64,000 bases of DNA from Flavobacterium franklandianum. Lineage in GTDB: Bacteria; Bacteroidota; Bacteroidia; Flavobacteriales; Flavobacteriaceae. A program made the translations under genes and the position numbers. Below the pieces are notes generated by a model. That model searched no databases and was not told the DNA's origin. It saw only the letters and a program-made list of their open reading frames with translations. Numbering within the stretch: the stretch's first letter is position 1; every line of letters begins with the position of its first letter. Shown here piece by piece: positions 24,823-32,886 of this stretch. The stretch is from positions 1 to 64,000 of the forward strand of contig NZ_VJZR01000006.1 in the NCBI RefSeq assembly GCF_007097365.1. The letters run 5' to 3'.

Positions 24823-26376
24823 ATGAAAACAAAATTATTTTATTTATTTATTGCTGTGTTTTTATTTAGCTTCAGCGGTAAATCACAAACCTATCCAACA
24901 ATTACCTTAATAGGTTCTGGAAATGGTGGATGGACTGATACGGCAGAAACACCGTTATTAACATCTGATGGGATTACCTATTCTTTGGTGGATAAAGTAC
25001 TTACAGATGGGGAATTAAAATTCCGTGAAGGTAAATGTTGGACAACCGGATGTGCTCCTACTGTAACCAATACTTTTGGTTGGGGACCTACAGATGCTCA
25101 GTTTACAATTGATGGTGGTTGGCCTTCAGGAACAAATGCTACACCAGCAGATGGAGGAAAAAATATTGTAAGTAAAGCAGGGGTATGGACAATTACATTT
25201 GACAGAATAAATGGAACTTGGTCATTTGTACCAGGAACACCACTTCCTGTTATTAAACTTGTAGGAACTTCGGTATCAGCTGCAGGTGGAGCAAGTTTAA
25301 CAACTGCAGATGGTATCATATTTACTGCAAAAAAAGTTACTTTGGTTCCTGGAACTTGTCAATTTAGTATCGATGCAGTTTTGGCTGGTGGTTTGACTTT
25401 CCCAACAGGTGATGCTTTATCGCCTACAGATATGATCCCTGTAAATACAACAGGAATTGATTATGATGTTACTTTTGATTACTCACTTTACAAATATACT
25501 TTTACTGTAGCAACTTTTCCTGGTATAAGTATCGTTGGAGATGGTACTGGTGTTGATGGATGGCCAGGTCAAGCTAATAATCCGGGACCTATTGACGTTC
25601 ACCAAATGACTACAAATGATGGAGTTACTTACACTTTGAATAATCTTCCTATTGTTCCTGGTCAACTTTTGTTCCGAACTAATAATGGTTGGGATGTAAA
25701 ATATGGAGATGCTCCTTTCCCTACAGGATCTGGAAATGGTGCAAATAATATTGTGGTACCAGCAGGAAATGCAGGGACATACAATGTTACTTTAAATGCA
25801 AATACTAAAGCATATGCTTTCACTAAAATTACCTATTCAATTGTTGGTACTGGAGTTGGTGGATGGCCAGGAGAAACTGGAAATCCTGGGCCAATTGATA
25901 ATCATCAATTATCAACTGTTGATGGTGTAAACTATACTTCAACTGGTTTAGTTGTAATAGCTGGAGGTGCAAAATTCCGTCTAAACAATGCTTGGGCTGG
26001 TGGTGACTGGGGAGGAGATGGGTTTCCTGCAGGAACAAAAACTGGAAACAATATACCTACAGTTGCTGGAACTTATAACTTAACAGTTAATGTATTAACT
26101 GGAGCTTATGATTTTGGAACAGCTTTAGCTGTTACTAAATTTGATACTAAAAGTTTCAAAGCGTATCCAAACCCAACAAAAGGGAGCTGGAACATCACTT
26201 CAAATGACGAAATAACTTCAGTACAAGTATATGATGTACAAGGAAAAGCAGTTTACACAAAATTCGGAGCTTCTAAAGAAGTTTCTGTTAATGCTTCTGA
26301 ACTTTCAAAAGGAGTTTATTTTGCAAAAGTGGCAACTGCAAATGGTGAATCTACACTTAAATTAGTGAAAGAATAA
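24823..26376 (+). CDS. T9SS-secreted SusF-like starch-binding protein
   Basis: A 517-residue secreted protein with signal peptide MKTKLFYLFIAVFLFSFSGKSQ. It has four tandem SusE/SusF-type modules (about 24-135, 141-230, 235-335, 337-435), each opening with a (I/L)(V/I)GxG or similar strand and carrying a F(R/S)xxxxW-like segment; modules 3 and 4 are clearly duplicated (both have WPG...NPGPID.HQ). A type A T9SS sorting domain follows (FKAYPNPTKGSWNITSN to LKLVKE). No lipobox is present, unlike Bacteroides SusF. It most likely binds starch on the surface. Unlike the preceding genes it has its own regulatory region and terminator. Confidence 0.85.
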   Translation: MKTKLFYLFIAVFLFSFSGKSQTYPTITLIGSGNGGWTDTAETPLLTSDGITYSLVDKVLTDGELKFREGKCWTTGCAPTVTNTFGWGPTDAQFTIDGGWPSGTNATPADGGKNIVSKAGVWTITFDRINGTWSFVPGTPLPVIKLVGTSVSAAGGASLTTADGIIFTAKKVTLVPGTCQFSIDAVLAGGLTFPTGDALSPTDMIPVNTTGIDYDVTFDYSLYKYTFTVATFPGISIVGDGTGVDGWPGQANNPGPIDVHQMTTNDGVTYTLNNLPIVPGQLLFRTNNGWDVKYGDAPFPTGSGNGANNIVVPAGNAGTYNVTLNANTKAYAFTKITYSIVGTGVGGWPGETGNPGPIDNHQLSTVDGVNYTSTGLVVIAGGAKFRLNNAWAGGDWGGDGFPAGTKTGNNIPTVAGTYNLTVNVLTGAYDFGTALAVTKFDTKSFKAYPNPTKGSWNITSNDEITSVQVYDVQGKAVYTKFGASKEVSVNASELSKGVYFAKVATANGESTLKLVKE

Positions 26377-26397
26377 ACCTAACTTAATAATTGAATT

Positions 26398-26434
26398 AAT
26401 CCCTTACTGTAAATTACAGTAAGGGATTTTTTTT
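26398..26434 (+). terminator. Terminator at the end of the starch locus
   Basis: TCCCTTACTGTAA (26400-26412) pairs with TTACAGTAAGGGA (26414-26426), followed by a run of eight T residues. It closes the plus-strand arm. Confidence 0.88.
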
Positions 26435-26464
26435 GGGAGAAACTTTTTAAGGTTTTATTGGTTT

Positions 26465-26487
26465 GTCAAGTCGAGCGCAGTCGAGAC
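26465..26487. repeat. Short palindromic TCGAGCGCAGTCGA element
   Basis: The core TCGAGCGCAGTCGA is nearly palindromic and unlike the surrounding AT-rich spacer in composition. It resembles dispersed short repeats of flavobacterial genomes, recalled rather than searched. Confidence 0.4.
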
Positions 26488-26548
26488 TCAATAACTGCTT
26501 TGATTCAATGAGAATTTTTAAAATACAAAAGACATAACAAAAGCAATT

Positions 26549-26737
26549 CTATCGTTTAAAAAATATTTTTATCACAAACAAAAGCACTATAAAAAGGGCA
26601 AAACCAATCAAAATCTTGAAATTCCCTTTGTAGAATACTTGGTGTAATTTGGCATCTTTTCTATAAGCATAAATCATTGCGATTATAAAAACAACAACAA
26701 AAAAACCGGCGAACAACATCTGACCTTGACTAAACAT
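26549..26737 (-). CDS. Small two-helix membrane protein, unknown function
   Basis: A 62-residue protein with two hydrophobic helices (about residues 8-24 and 43-59) separated by a charged loop (YRKDAKLHQVFYKGNFK) and a basic tail (KIFFKR). There is no motif that names a function. It has an ATG start and its own spacer, divergent from the MazG-like gene 79 bp away. The clean membrane topology supports a real gene. Confidence 0.65.
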   Translation of the reverse strand: MFSQGQMLFAGFFVVVFIIAMIYAYRKDAKLHQVFYKGNFKILIGFALFIVLLFVIKIFFKR

Positions 26738-26816
26738 AGTATAAATTTTTGGGTAAATTTAGGAATTTGTTTAAGAAAAGTTACTAATTTGCCAACTCAT
26801 TTAATCAAATAAAATT

Positions 26817-27206
26817 ATGCAAAAACAAATCAACGCAGTCAAAGAGTTTCATACGACTTTCAAAATTGATTATAGTGAAAATCCAATAGCCGATTTGGGC
26901 GAAACTAAAAACCTTCTTCGTTACAATTTGATGAAAGAAGAAAACGAGGAATACCTTGAAGCAGTTCAGAATAATGATTTAATAGAAATTGCCGATGCTT
27001 TGGGCGATATGATGTACATTCTTTGCGGAACCATTATAGAACACGGATTGCAACACAAAATCGAAGAAGTTTTCGACGAAATCCAACGTTCCAATATGAG
27101 TAAATTGGATGAAAACGGAAAACCCATTTATCGCGAAGACGGAAAAGTAATGAAAGGTCCGAATTATTTCAAACCCGATTTCTCGAAAATACTTGGAGGA
27201 AGGTAA
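26817..27206 (+). CDS. MazG-like nucleotide pyrophosphohydrolase
   Basis: A 129-residue all-alpha NTP pyrophosphohydrolase of the MazG/phosphoribosyl-ATP pyrophosphatase superfamily. The metal-binding pattern is visible as KEENEEYLEA (EExxE, about residues 40-49) and EIADALGDMMY (ExxD, about 57-67). The C-terminal part (DENGKPIYREDGKVMKGPNYFKPD) matches stand-alone flavobacterial members. It probably removes non-canonical or surplus nucleotides; the exact substrate is unknown. It is not in a histidine operon, so a HisE role is unlikely. It converges on ilvE across an unusual repeat region. Confidence 0.82.
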   Translation: MQKQINAVKEFHTTFKIDYSENPIADLGETKNLLRYNLMKEENEEYLEAVQNNDLIEIADALGDMMYILCGTIIEHGLQHKIEEVFDEIQRSNMSKLDENGKPIYREDGKVMKGPNYFKPDFSKILGGR

Positions 27207-27536
27207 CAGATTGCAGTTTTCAGTTAGCAGTAACAGAAGATTGCAGATAGCAGGAAAAAAAAGGTAGCAGATAGCAGTTTTCAGATAGCAGAAAAAAAGG
27301 TTGCAGATTTCAGATAGCAGAAAAAAAAAGTAGCAGATTTTAGATACCAGAAAAAAAGGTAGCAGATTTCAAAAATAAAAAAGCAGTTTAAAAATGAAAT
27401 CAATCATCTTTAAACTGCTTTTACTATTTGTACTATTTATTAAAATCTGCTACCTGCAATCTGCATCCTGAATCCCTGCAACCTGAAATCTGCATCCTGC
27501 ATCCTGCAACCTGCAACCTGAAATCTGCAACCTGCA
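27207..27536. repeat. Long imperfect inverted repeat of TTGCAG/AGCAGAT units
   Basis: The 332-bp spacer between two convergent genes is made of degenerate units. The left arm (to about 27375) repeats (G)GTAGCAGAT and TTGCAGAT with A-runs. The right arm (from about 27443) repeats CTGCAACCTG and AAATCTGCA, the complement of the left. For example GGTAGCAGATTT (27358-27369) pairs exactly with AAATCTGCTACC (27443-27454). A perfect 14-bp stem sits at the centre. No gene is supported here. Confidence 0.8.
27379..27422. terminator. Bidirectional terminator between the MazG-like gene and ilvE
   Basis: AAAAGCAGTTTAAA (27379-27392) pairs perfectly with TTTAAACTGCTTTT (27409-27422). The A-rich and T-rich flanks let it work in both directions for the convergent genes. 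Confidence 0.75.
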
Positions 27537-27538
27537 AT

Positions 27539-28606
27539 CTACACTTTAACAGTCCACCCAAAAGTATCTTCGGCGAGTTTGTGTTGAATGTTGGTCAATT
27601 TGTCTTTTAGTTGCAATGCAATTGAATTTTCGATTTTTGGTAATTCATAGTACACATCCTGATACGAAAATCCAATGATTGGGTTTACAACAGCAGCTGT
27701 TCCTGCGCCAAATATTTCTTTTAAAGTACCGTTTTTAGCACCTTCAACTAATTCTGAAACTAGAACGGGACGAACTTCTACATTGATTCCTTCGCGTTTT
27801 GCCAAGTCAATAAGACTTTTTCTGGTTACACCATCCAAAATTCTTTCGCTAGTTGGTGCGGTAAATAAAGTATCGTTTATTCTGAAAAACACATTCATTG
27901 TTCCAGCTTCTTCCAGTTTGGTATGCGTGGCGTCATCAGTCCAAATCACTTGTTGGAAACCTGCTTTGTTTGCTAAATTGGTTGGATAAAATTGTGCAGC
28001 ATAATTCCCAGCCGCTTTTGCAGCTCCAATTCCACCATTGGCAGCTCTACTGAAATGTTCCGCAATCAATACTTTTACTTCACCAGAATAATACGCTTTT
28101 GCAGGCGATAAAAGAATCATAAATTTATAATCCTCAGACGGATTGGCAATTACTCCAGTTCCTGTCGCTATCATAAAAGGTCTGATGTACATTGTATTTC
28201 CTTTGCCTTTTTGAATCCAGGCTTCATCTAATTTCAATAACTGATGTAACCCTTCCATAAAGATTTCCTCTGGGACTTCTGGCATAGCCATTCTTGTTGC
28301 AGAGTTATTAAAACGGTGGTAGTTTTCATCAGGTCTGAATAACCAAACGGAATCATTATCATCTTTGTAGGCTTTCATTCCCTCAAAAACAGCTTGTCCG
28401 TAATGAAAAACTTTTGCCGAAGGATCTAATAAAAAGGGAGCATAAGGTTTGATAGTTGGTTTTTGCCATGCTCCATTTTTGAAATCACATTCAAATAAAT
28501 GGTCGGTAAAAACTTCGCCAAAATGCAAATTATCAAAATCTATATCTTTTATTTTTGAAGTCGAAGCTTTTGTGATTTCTATTTTATTGGTTTGCGTTGC
28601 GCTCAT
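27539..28606 (-). CDS. ilvE: Branched-chain amino-acid aminotransferase
   Basis: A 355-residue PLP-dependent fold-IV transaminase that interconverts branched-chain keto acids and Leu, Ile and Val with glutamate. Visible signatures are FHYGQAVFEGMKAYKDDN, RPDENYHRFNNSATRMAMP, GAAKAAGNYAAQF with the PLP-binding Lys region, and EIFGAGTAAVVNPI near the C-terminus. Length fits the approximately 355-residue bacterial/mitochondrial type. It is monocistronic by appearance: convergent with the MazG-like gene, divergent from mnmD. A TAATTTTG -7 box (28680-28673, minus strand) lies 67 bp before the ATG. Confidence 0.95.
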   Translation of the reverse strand: MSATQTNKIEITKASTSKIKDIDFDNLHFGEVFTDHLFECDFKNGAWQKPTIKPYAPFLLDPSAKVFHYGQAVFEGMKAYKDDNDSVWLFRPDENYHRFNNSATRMAMPEVPEEIFMEGLHQLLKLDEAWIQKGKGNTMYIRPFMIATGTGVIANPSEDYKFMILLSPAKAYYSGEVKVLIAEHFSRAANGGIGAAKAAGNYAAQFYPTNLANKAGFQQVIWTDDATHTKLEEAGTMNVFFRINDTLFTAPTSERILDGVTRKSLIDLAKREGINVEVRPVLVSELVEGAKNGTLKEIFGAGTAAVVNPIIGFSYQDVYYELPKIENSIALQLKDKLTNIQHKLAEDTFGWTVKV

Positions 28607-28672
28607 AATTAGGTATTCATTTTAAACATATTTTAATAAAAGAGAGATGATTCAACAGGAATGAATCGTTTG

Positions 28673-28680
28673 CAAAATTA
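28673..28680 (-). promoter_or_regulatory. Candidate -7 box of ilvE
   Basis: On the minus strand TAATTTTG matches TAnnTTTG. A TTTG further upstream (28708-28705) is spaced 24 nt, longer than usual, so support is moderate. The remaining divergent spacer up to mnmD (28887) is AT-rich and shows nothing else I recognise. Confidence 0.4.
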
Positions 28681-28886
28681 AACAAAAAACATCATATTAG
28701 TTATCAAAAAAATTGTATTTATGACATTAAACTGAGATTTATATATATTTCAAAAAAAATATAAAATGTGGAGTTGAATTTACGGAATATCTAATAAATA
28801 AGAAACATTAATGGGTATCCTAAATTGGATTTAATTAAATTTGACTTTTTTAAACCTTTACTCAAAACCAAAAAAACAACTAATCT

Positions 28887-29549
28887 TTGAAAAGAAATAT
28901 AATTAAAACCCGAGACGGCTCTACAACCATACATATTGAAGAATGGGATGAGTGTTATCATTCTCGATTTGGAGCCATTCAAGAAGCGCAGCATGTTTTT
29001 ATAAAAAAGGGGCTTTCATTGTTCGAAAACAAGTCGGTTTCTATTTTAGAAATTGGATTTGGAACGGGTTTGAATGCTTTTATCACTTTTTTGGAATATC
29101 CAAAATTCAATCAAAAAGTAAATTACGTGGGAGTCGAAGCCTTTCCCGTTTCTATAGAAGAAGCGGAAATGATGAATTATGTAGCGGAATTAAATGCTGA
29201 ATCCTACAGCTTTATTTTTGAAAAATTACATCAATGCAATTGGGAAGAGCCTAATGATTTGAATGAAGACTTTGTATTTACAAAAAGGAAGCAATTTTTT
29301 GCAGACATTGATGATATTCAAAAATTTGACTTGATTTATTTTGATGCTTTTGGTTACGATGTGCAGCCCGAATTGTGGAGTGTGGCAATTTTCAAGAAAA
29401 TGTTCCAAGCGCTCCAAGTAAACGGAGTTTTAGTTACTTATGCTGCCCGTGGAATAATAAAAAGGAATATGATTGAAGCTGGTTTTGCTGTCGAAAAGCA
29501 CGAAGGAGCGCCAGGAAAAAGAGAAATGTTTCGTGCAAGAAAAGGGTGA
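28887..29549 (+). CDS. mnmD: tRNA U34 mnm5s2U-type methyltransferase MnmD
   Basis: A 220-residue SAM-dependent methyltransferase of the stand-alone MnmD type, matching the methylating half of MnmC. Motifs: SILEIGFGTGLNAFIT (SAM loop, about residues 52-67), YVGVEAFP, FDLIYFDAFGYDVQPELWS (catalytic D-A-F/Y region, about 147-165), and APGKREMFRARK at the C-terminus, typical of the family. It would add the final methyl to nm5(s2)U at the tRNA wobble position. The start is TTG at 28887, since the conserved N-terminus (KTRDGSTTIHI) begins there and no ATG is available in frame upstream. Confidence 0.9.
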   Translation: MKRNIIKTRDGSTTIHIEEWDECYHSRFGAIQEAQHVFIKKGLSLFENKSVSILEIGFGTGLNAFITFLEYPKFNQKVNYVGVEAFPVSIEEAEMMNYVAELNAESYSFIFEKLHQCNWEEPNDLNEDFVFTKRKQFFADIDDIQKFDLIYFDAFGYDVQPELWSVAIFKKMFQALQVNGVLVTYAARGIIKRNMIEAGFAVEKHEGAPGKREMFRARKG

Positions 29550-29685
29550 TTTTTTATTTTAAATTAAGCTATTTCATACAATAAAACCGCATCACAATTC
29601 ATTGTTAATTTTTGTGTTTGTCAAAAACAATTGCCTATTTTTACAATGTTCTATTATCAATTCTAATCCTTAATCTATATTAATT

Positions 29686-29883
29686 ATGTCTAAAGTAATG
29701 TTTGATTATACTAAAACAGTTCTAGAAAGAGTAAGTTTTGATGTCACACTATTTTGCAAAGAATTAGAAAAAGCAATAAAATCATTGTTACCCTACGAAA
29801 TGGAGTTGTTGCGAGAATGGTTACTAAACTTCATCATCGAAAAACCAGAATTAAAACAATGTTTACTAATTGTGAACAACTAA
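29686..29883 (+). CDS. Small protein of unknown function
   Basis: A 65-residue soluble, amphipathic protein (MSKVMFDYTKTVLERVSFDV...), with predicted helices and no transmembrane segment, signal or cysteine motif beyond two isolated cysteines. Its ATG is preceded by an AT-rich spacer, and a terminator follows the stop within 10 bp, which supports a real transcription unit. I do not recognise a named function. Confidence 0.65.
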   Translation: MSKVMFDYTKTVLERVSFDVTLFCKELEKAIKSLLPYEMELLREWLLNFIIEKPELKQCLLIVNN

Positions 29884-29889
29884 AATAAA

Positions 29890-29918
29890 AAAGGCTGCCT
29901 CGAAAAGAGACAGCCTTT
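29890..29918. terminator. Terminator shared with convergent acs
   Basis: AAAGGCTGCCTC and GAGACAGCCTTT form a 12-bp stem with one C-A mismatch and a 5-nt loop; A-rich before and T-rich after. It separates the small plus-strand gene from acs (ends at 29939). Confidence 0.75.
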
Positions 29919-29938
29919 GCTTTTGAATTCAATATTTT

Positions 29939-31846
29939 TTACAATCTACCTTCTTTAATTTCATCTACAATTTCAGGATTTAATAAAGTACTCGTGTCTC
30001 CAAAATTTGAGAAATCACCTTCGGCTATTTTGCGCAAAATGCGACGCATAATTTTACCAGAACGGGTTTTTGGCAAGCCTGATACAAATTGAATTTTATC
30101 CAGCTTTGCAATTGGCCCTATGTGATCCGAAATATGTTGGTTGATCTCTTTGGTCAAGTTGGCTCTATCTCTATATTCTCCAGATTCTTTTAGGATAACA
30201 AAACCATACAAAGCATTTCCTTTGACATCGTGTGGAAAACCTACAACGGCACTTTCGGCAACTGCTGGATGTTCGTTTATCGCATCTTCGATTGGAGCTG
30301 TTCCCAGATTATGCCCAGAAACGATAATCACATCATCTACACGACCTGTAATTCTATAATACCCTACTTCATCACGCAATGCTCCGTCTCCAGTGAAGTA
30401 TTTTCCTGGAAAAGCACTGAAATATGTGTCTTTATACCTTTGATGATCTCCCCAAATAGTTCTGGCAATTCCTGGCCAAGGAAATTTAATACAAAGGCTT
30501 CCAGTTACTTGATTGTCTTCTATTTCGTTGCGTTTTTCATCCATTAAAACCACTTGAATTCCTGGTAGAGGCAAAGAAGCGTATGTTGGTTTTGTTGGCG
30601 TTATAAAAGCTAAGGCTGAAATCAAAATTCCTCCAGTTTCTGTTTGCCACCAAGTATCAACGAGTGGACAACGTTTTCCGCCAACGTGGTCGTTGTACCA
30701 GTGCCAAGCTTCCTCATTGATAGGTTCTCCCACAGAGCCAATAACTTTTAGCGATTTTAGTGGATATTTTTGTACGTAGGACAAATTTTCTTTTGCCAAA
30801 GAACGAATGGCGGTTGGAGCGGTGTAAAACTGAGTCACTTTATGTTTTTCTATGATTTCCCAAAAACGACTAAAATCAGGATAAGTTGGAACTCCTTCAA
30901 ACATGACTGTAGTTGCACCATTCAATAATGGACCATATAAAATATAGGAATGTCCAGTAATCCAGCCAATATCTGCAGTACACCAAAACACATCATTTTC
31001 TTCGTAATTGAAAACATTTTTAAAAGAATAAGCGGTGTAAACCATGTACCCAGCAGTAGTATGCACCATTCCTTTTGGTTTTCCTGTGGAGCCAGAAGTA
31101 TAAAGAATAAATAAGGGATCTTCAGAATCCATTATTTCGGCTATGCAATTGTCTGACGCAGCTTCAGTAAGTGGTTGTAGCCATTGGTCACGACCTTCTT
31201 TCATTTTGATAGAAGAGTTGGTTCTTTTGACTACCAATACATTTTCTACAGAAGGACAATTTAGTAGAGCTTCATCGATGATTCCTTTCAAATCGATTGT
31301 TTTTTCGCCTCTAAATCCACCATCCGAAGTGATAACCATTTTGCATTCACTATCGTTGATTCTTGTGGCTACAGCCGAAGCTGAAAATCCAGCAAATACA
31401 ACCGAATGGATGGCGCCAATTCTAGCACAAGCCAGAACCGAAACTGCAATCTCAGGAATCATTGGCAAATAGATACAAACTCTATCGCCTTTTTTTATGC
31501 CTTGTTCACGAAGCACATTAGCCATTTTTGAAACCCTTGAATACAAATCGTTATAGGTAATATGTTCCGCTGAATCATTGGGATTGTTGGGTTCAAAAAT
31601 AATAGCTGTTTTTTCGCCTCGCTTTGAAAGATGTCTATCCAGACAGTTTTTTACAATATTGACCTTGGCATCAACAAACCATTTAATTTTAGCCTCAGCC
31701 ATATCAAACTCAACTATTTTTTCAGATTCTTGGTACCAAGTAAAGTTTTCTGAAGCAATCTTACTCCAAAATTTTCTTGGCTCTCGAACAGATTTATTAT
31801 AGTGTTTGAAGTATTGTTCTAAATTCTCGATTTTGTAGTAACTCAT
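29939..31846 (-). CDS. acs: Acetyl-CoA synthetase (AMP-forming)
   Basis: A 635-residue enzyme that makes acetyl-CoA from acetate, ATP and CoA by an acetyl-AMP intermediate. The adenylate-forming family motifs are present: FILYTSGSTGKPKGMVHT (P-loop-like A3), DTWWQTETGG (A5), YFTGDGALRD (A7), and the C-terminal PKTRSGKIMRRILRKIAEG with the lysine that is acetylated in studied homologues. Length is normal. It lies 118 bp downstream of satP on the same strand, a sensible pairing of acetate uptake and activation. TAAATTTG at 31903-31896 is a possible -7 box for acs itself. Confidence 0.96.
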   Translation of the reverse strand: MSYYKIENLEQYFKHYNKSVREPRKFWSKIASENFTWYQESEKIVEFDMAEAKIKWFVDAKVNIVKNCLDRHLSKRGEKTAIIFEPNNPNDSAEHITYNDLYSRVSKMANVLREQGIKKGDRVCIYLPMIPEIAVSVLACARIGAIHSVVFAGFSASAVATRINDSECKMVITSDGGFRGEKTIDLKGIIDEALLNCPSVENVLVVKRTNSSIKMKEGRDQWLQPLTEAASDNCIAEIMDSEDPLFILYTSGSTGKPKGMVHTTAGYMVYTAYSFKNVFNYEENDVFWCTADIGWITGHSYILYGPLLNGATTVMFEGVPTYPDFSRFWEIIEKHKVTQFYTAPTAIRSLAKENLSYVQKYPLKSLKVIGSVGEPINEEAWHWYNDHVGGKRCPLVDTWWQTETGGILISALAFITPTKPTYASLPLPGIQVVLMDEKRNEIEDNQVTGSLCIKFPWPGIARTIWGDHQRYKDTYFSAFPGKYFTGDGALRDEVGYYRITGRVDDVIIVSGHNLGTAPIEDAINEHPAVAESAVVGFPHDVKGNALYGFVILKESGEYRDRANLTKEINQHISDHIGPIAKLDKIQFVSGLPKTRSGKIMRRILRKIAEGDFSNFGDTSTLLNPEIVDEIKEGRL

Positions 31847-31964
31847 TATATTTTTATTTTTGGGTGTAAAAGTCTTAAATTAATTATGTTGGAAACAAAT
31901 TTAAATTCTATTTCTGTAGAAGAGAAAGTAAAGATACTGATTTAACAACAAATTATGTTCAATA

Positions 31965-32525
31965 TTATAAAGGCAATACTTTTCGCCCTATTTTTTCATT
32001 GATTACGATAGCTGCTCCTTCATAAAAAGCAAAAAAGCCACATAGAATCCCTTCGTAACCTGCAATCGTATGAATGGATTCATTACCAGTGAAACTTGCT
32101 GCAGAAAGAAGAGCAAACAAAATGACTAATGAGCCAAAAATAAGTTTGCCAATAGTATTTCCATTCAATGTTCCGATAAAGAAGGCTAAAGTAAATAAAC
32201 CCCAAAGTCCCAAATAACAACCCATAGATGCACCGTCAGGTTTTGTAACTCCCATTAAAGGAAGAATCCAAATGGCAACTAGTGACAACCAAAAGAAACC
32301 GTAGGAGGTAAATGCCGCCATCCCAAAACCATTTCCTTTTTTCCATTCCATAATTCCTGCAATGACTTGTTGCGTTCCGCCAAAAAACAGTCCCATTCCC
32401 ATAATCATTGAGTTGACTTCATAGAAACCCGCATTGTGAATGTTCAAAAGAATAGTAGTCATCCCGAAACCAAAAAGGCCTAATGGTGCTGGATTGGCTG
32501 TTGTGTCTTTGATAATTTGTTCCAT
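31965..32525 (-). CDS. satP: Acetate uptake transporter, GPR1/FUN34/YaaH (SatP) family
   Basis: A 186-residue inner-membrane protein with six hydrophobic helices. The family signature NPAPLGLFGFGMTTILLN lies at residues 12-29, with NSMIMGMGLFFGGTQQVIAGIMEW after it. These proteins carry acetate or succinate with protons. It is followed on the same strand by acs, supporting acetate as substrate. A well-spaced promoter lies at 32602-32632. Confidence 0.93.
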   Translation of the reverse strand: MEQIIKDTTANPAPLGLFGFGMTTILLNIHNAGFYEVNSMIMGMGLFFGGTQQVIAGIMEWKKGNGFGMAAFTSYGFFWLSLVAIWILPLMGVTKPDGASMGCYLGLWGLFTLAFFIGTLNGNTIGKLIFGSLVILFALLSAASFTGNESIHTIAGYEGILCGFFAFYEGAAIVINEKIGRKVLPL

Positions 32526-32601
32526 AATAAAAGTAAGTTGTTTTTTGGTTAGAAATAATATAAATTTTTAAAATCCATCAATCTTTTAAAGATAGATTTC
32601 A

Positions 32602-32632
32602 CAAATATATCAAACCTGTTGGATTTTTCGAA
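32602..32632 (-). promoter_or_regulatory. Promoter of satP
   Basis: On the minus strand: TTCG (32632-32629), 19 nt, TATATTTG (32609-32602). This is a near-exact Bacteroidota housekeeping promoter, 77 bp before the satP ATG. Confidence 0.6.
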
Positions 32633-32843
32633 TATTTTTTTGTAAGCCTTCCTACTTTCGAATTACGATAACAGAGTTGATTTTTAATTAATTTTGAAGT
32701 AAAAGAAGTTATGTTCCAAAAAATTTTGAAAATCAAAACGGATGTTATTGGTTTTTTTTGGGTTCTAAAAATTCAAATAGTGGAAGTCAGTTGCCGTAAT
32801 TTCTAATATGATAATTATCATTTTTTTTTAGTTGTATTGCCTC

Positions 32844-32851
32844 TACCTTTG
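32844..32851 (+). promoter_or_regulatory. ppdK -7 box in the satP-ppdK spacer
   Basis: TACCTTTG matches TAnnTTTG exactly, 36 bp before the ppdK ATG; the -33 element is not distinct. The 361-bp divergent spacer (32526-32886) otherwise holds the satP promoter and AT-rich sequence; I see no further gene or structured RNA. Confidence 0.5.
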
Positions 32852-32886
32852 AATGAATATAAAAATAACATATAAAATTTAATAAA

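Noticed and set aside
27428..27610. 60-codon open frame with CNLHP/CNLKSATCNL repeats
   Set aside because: It is the translation of the TTGCAG-type repeat and overlaps ilvE; low complexity and no start context, so not a gene.
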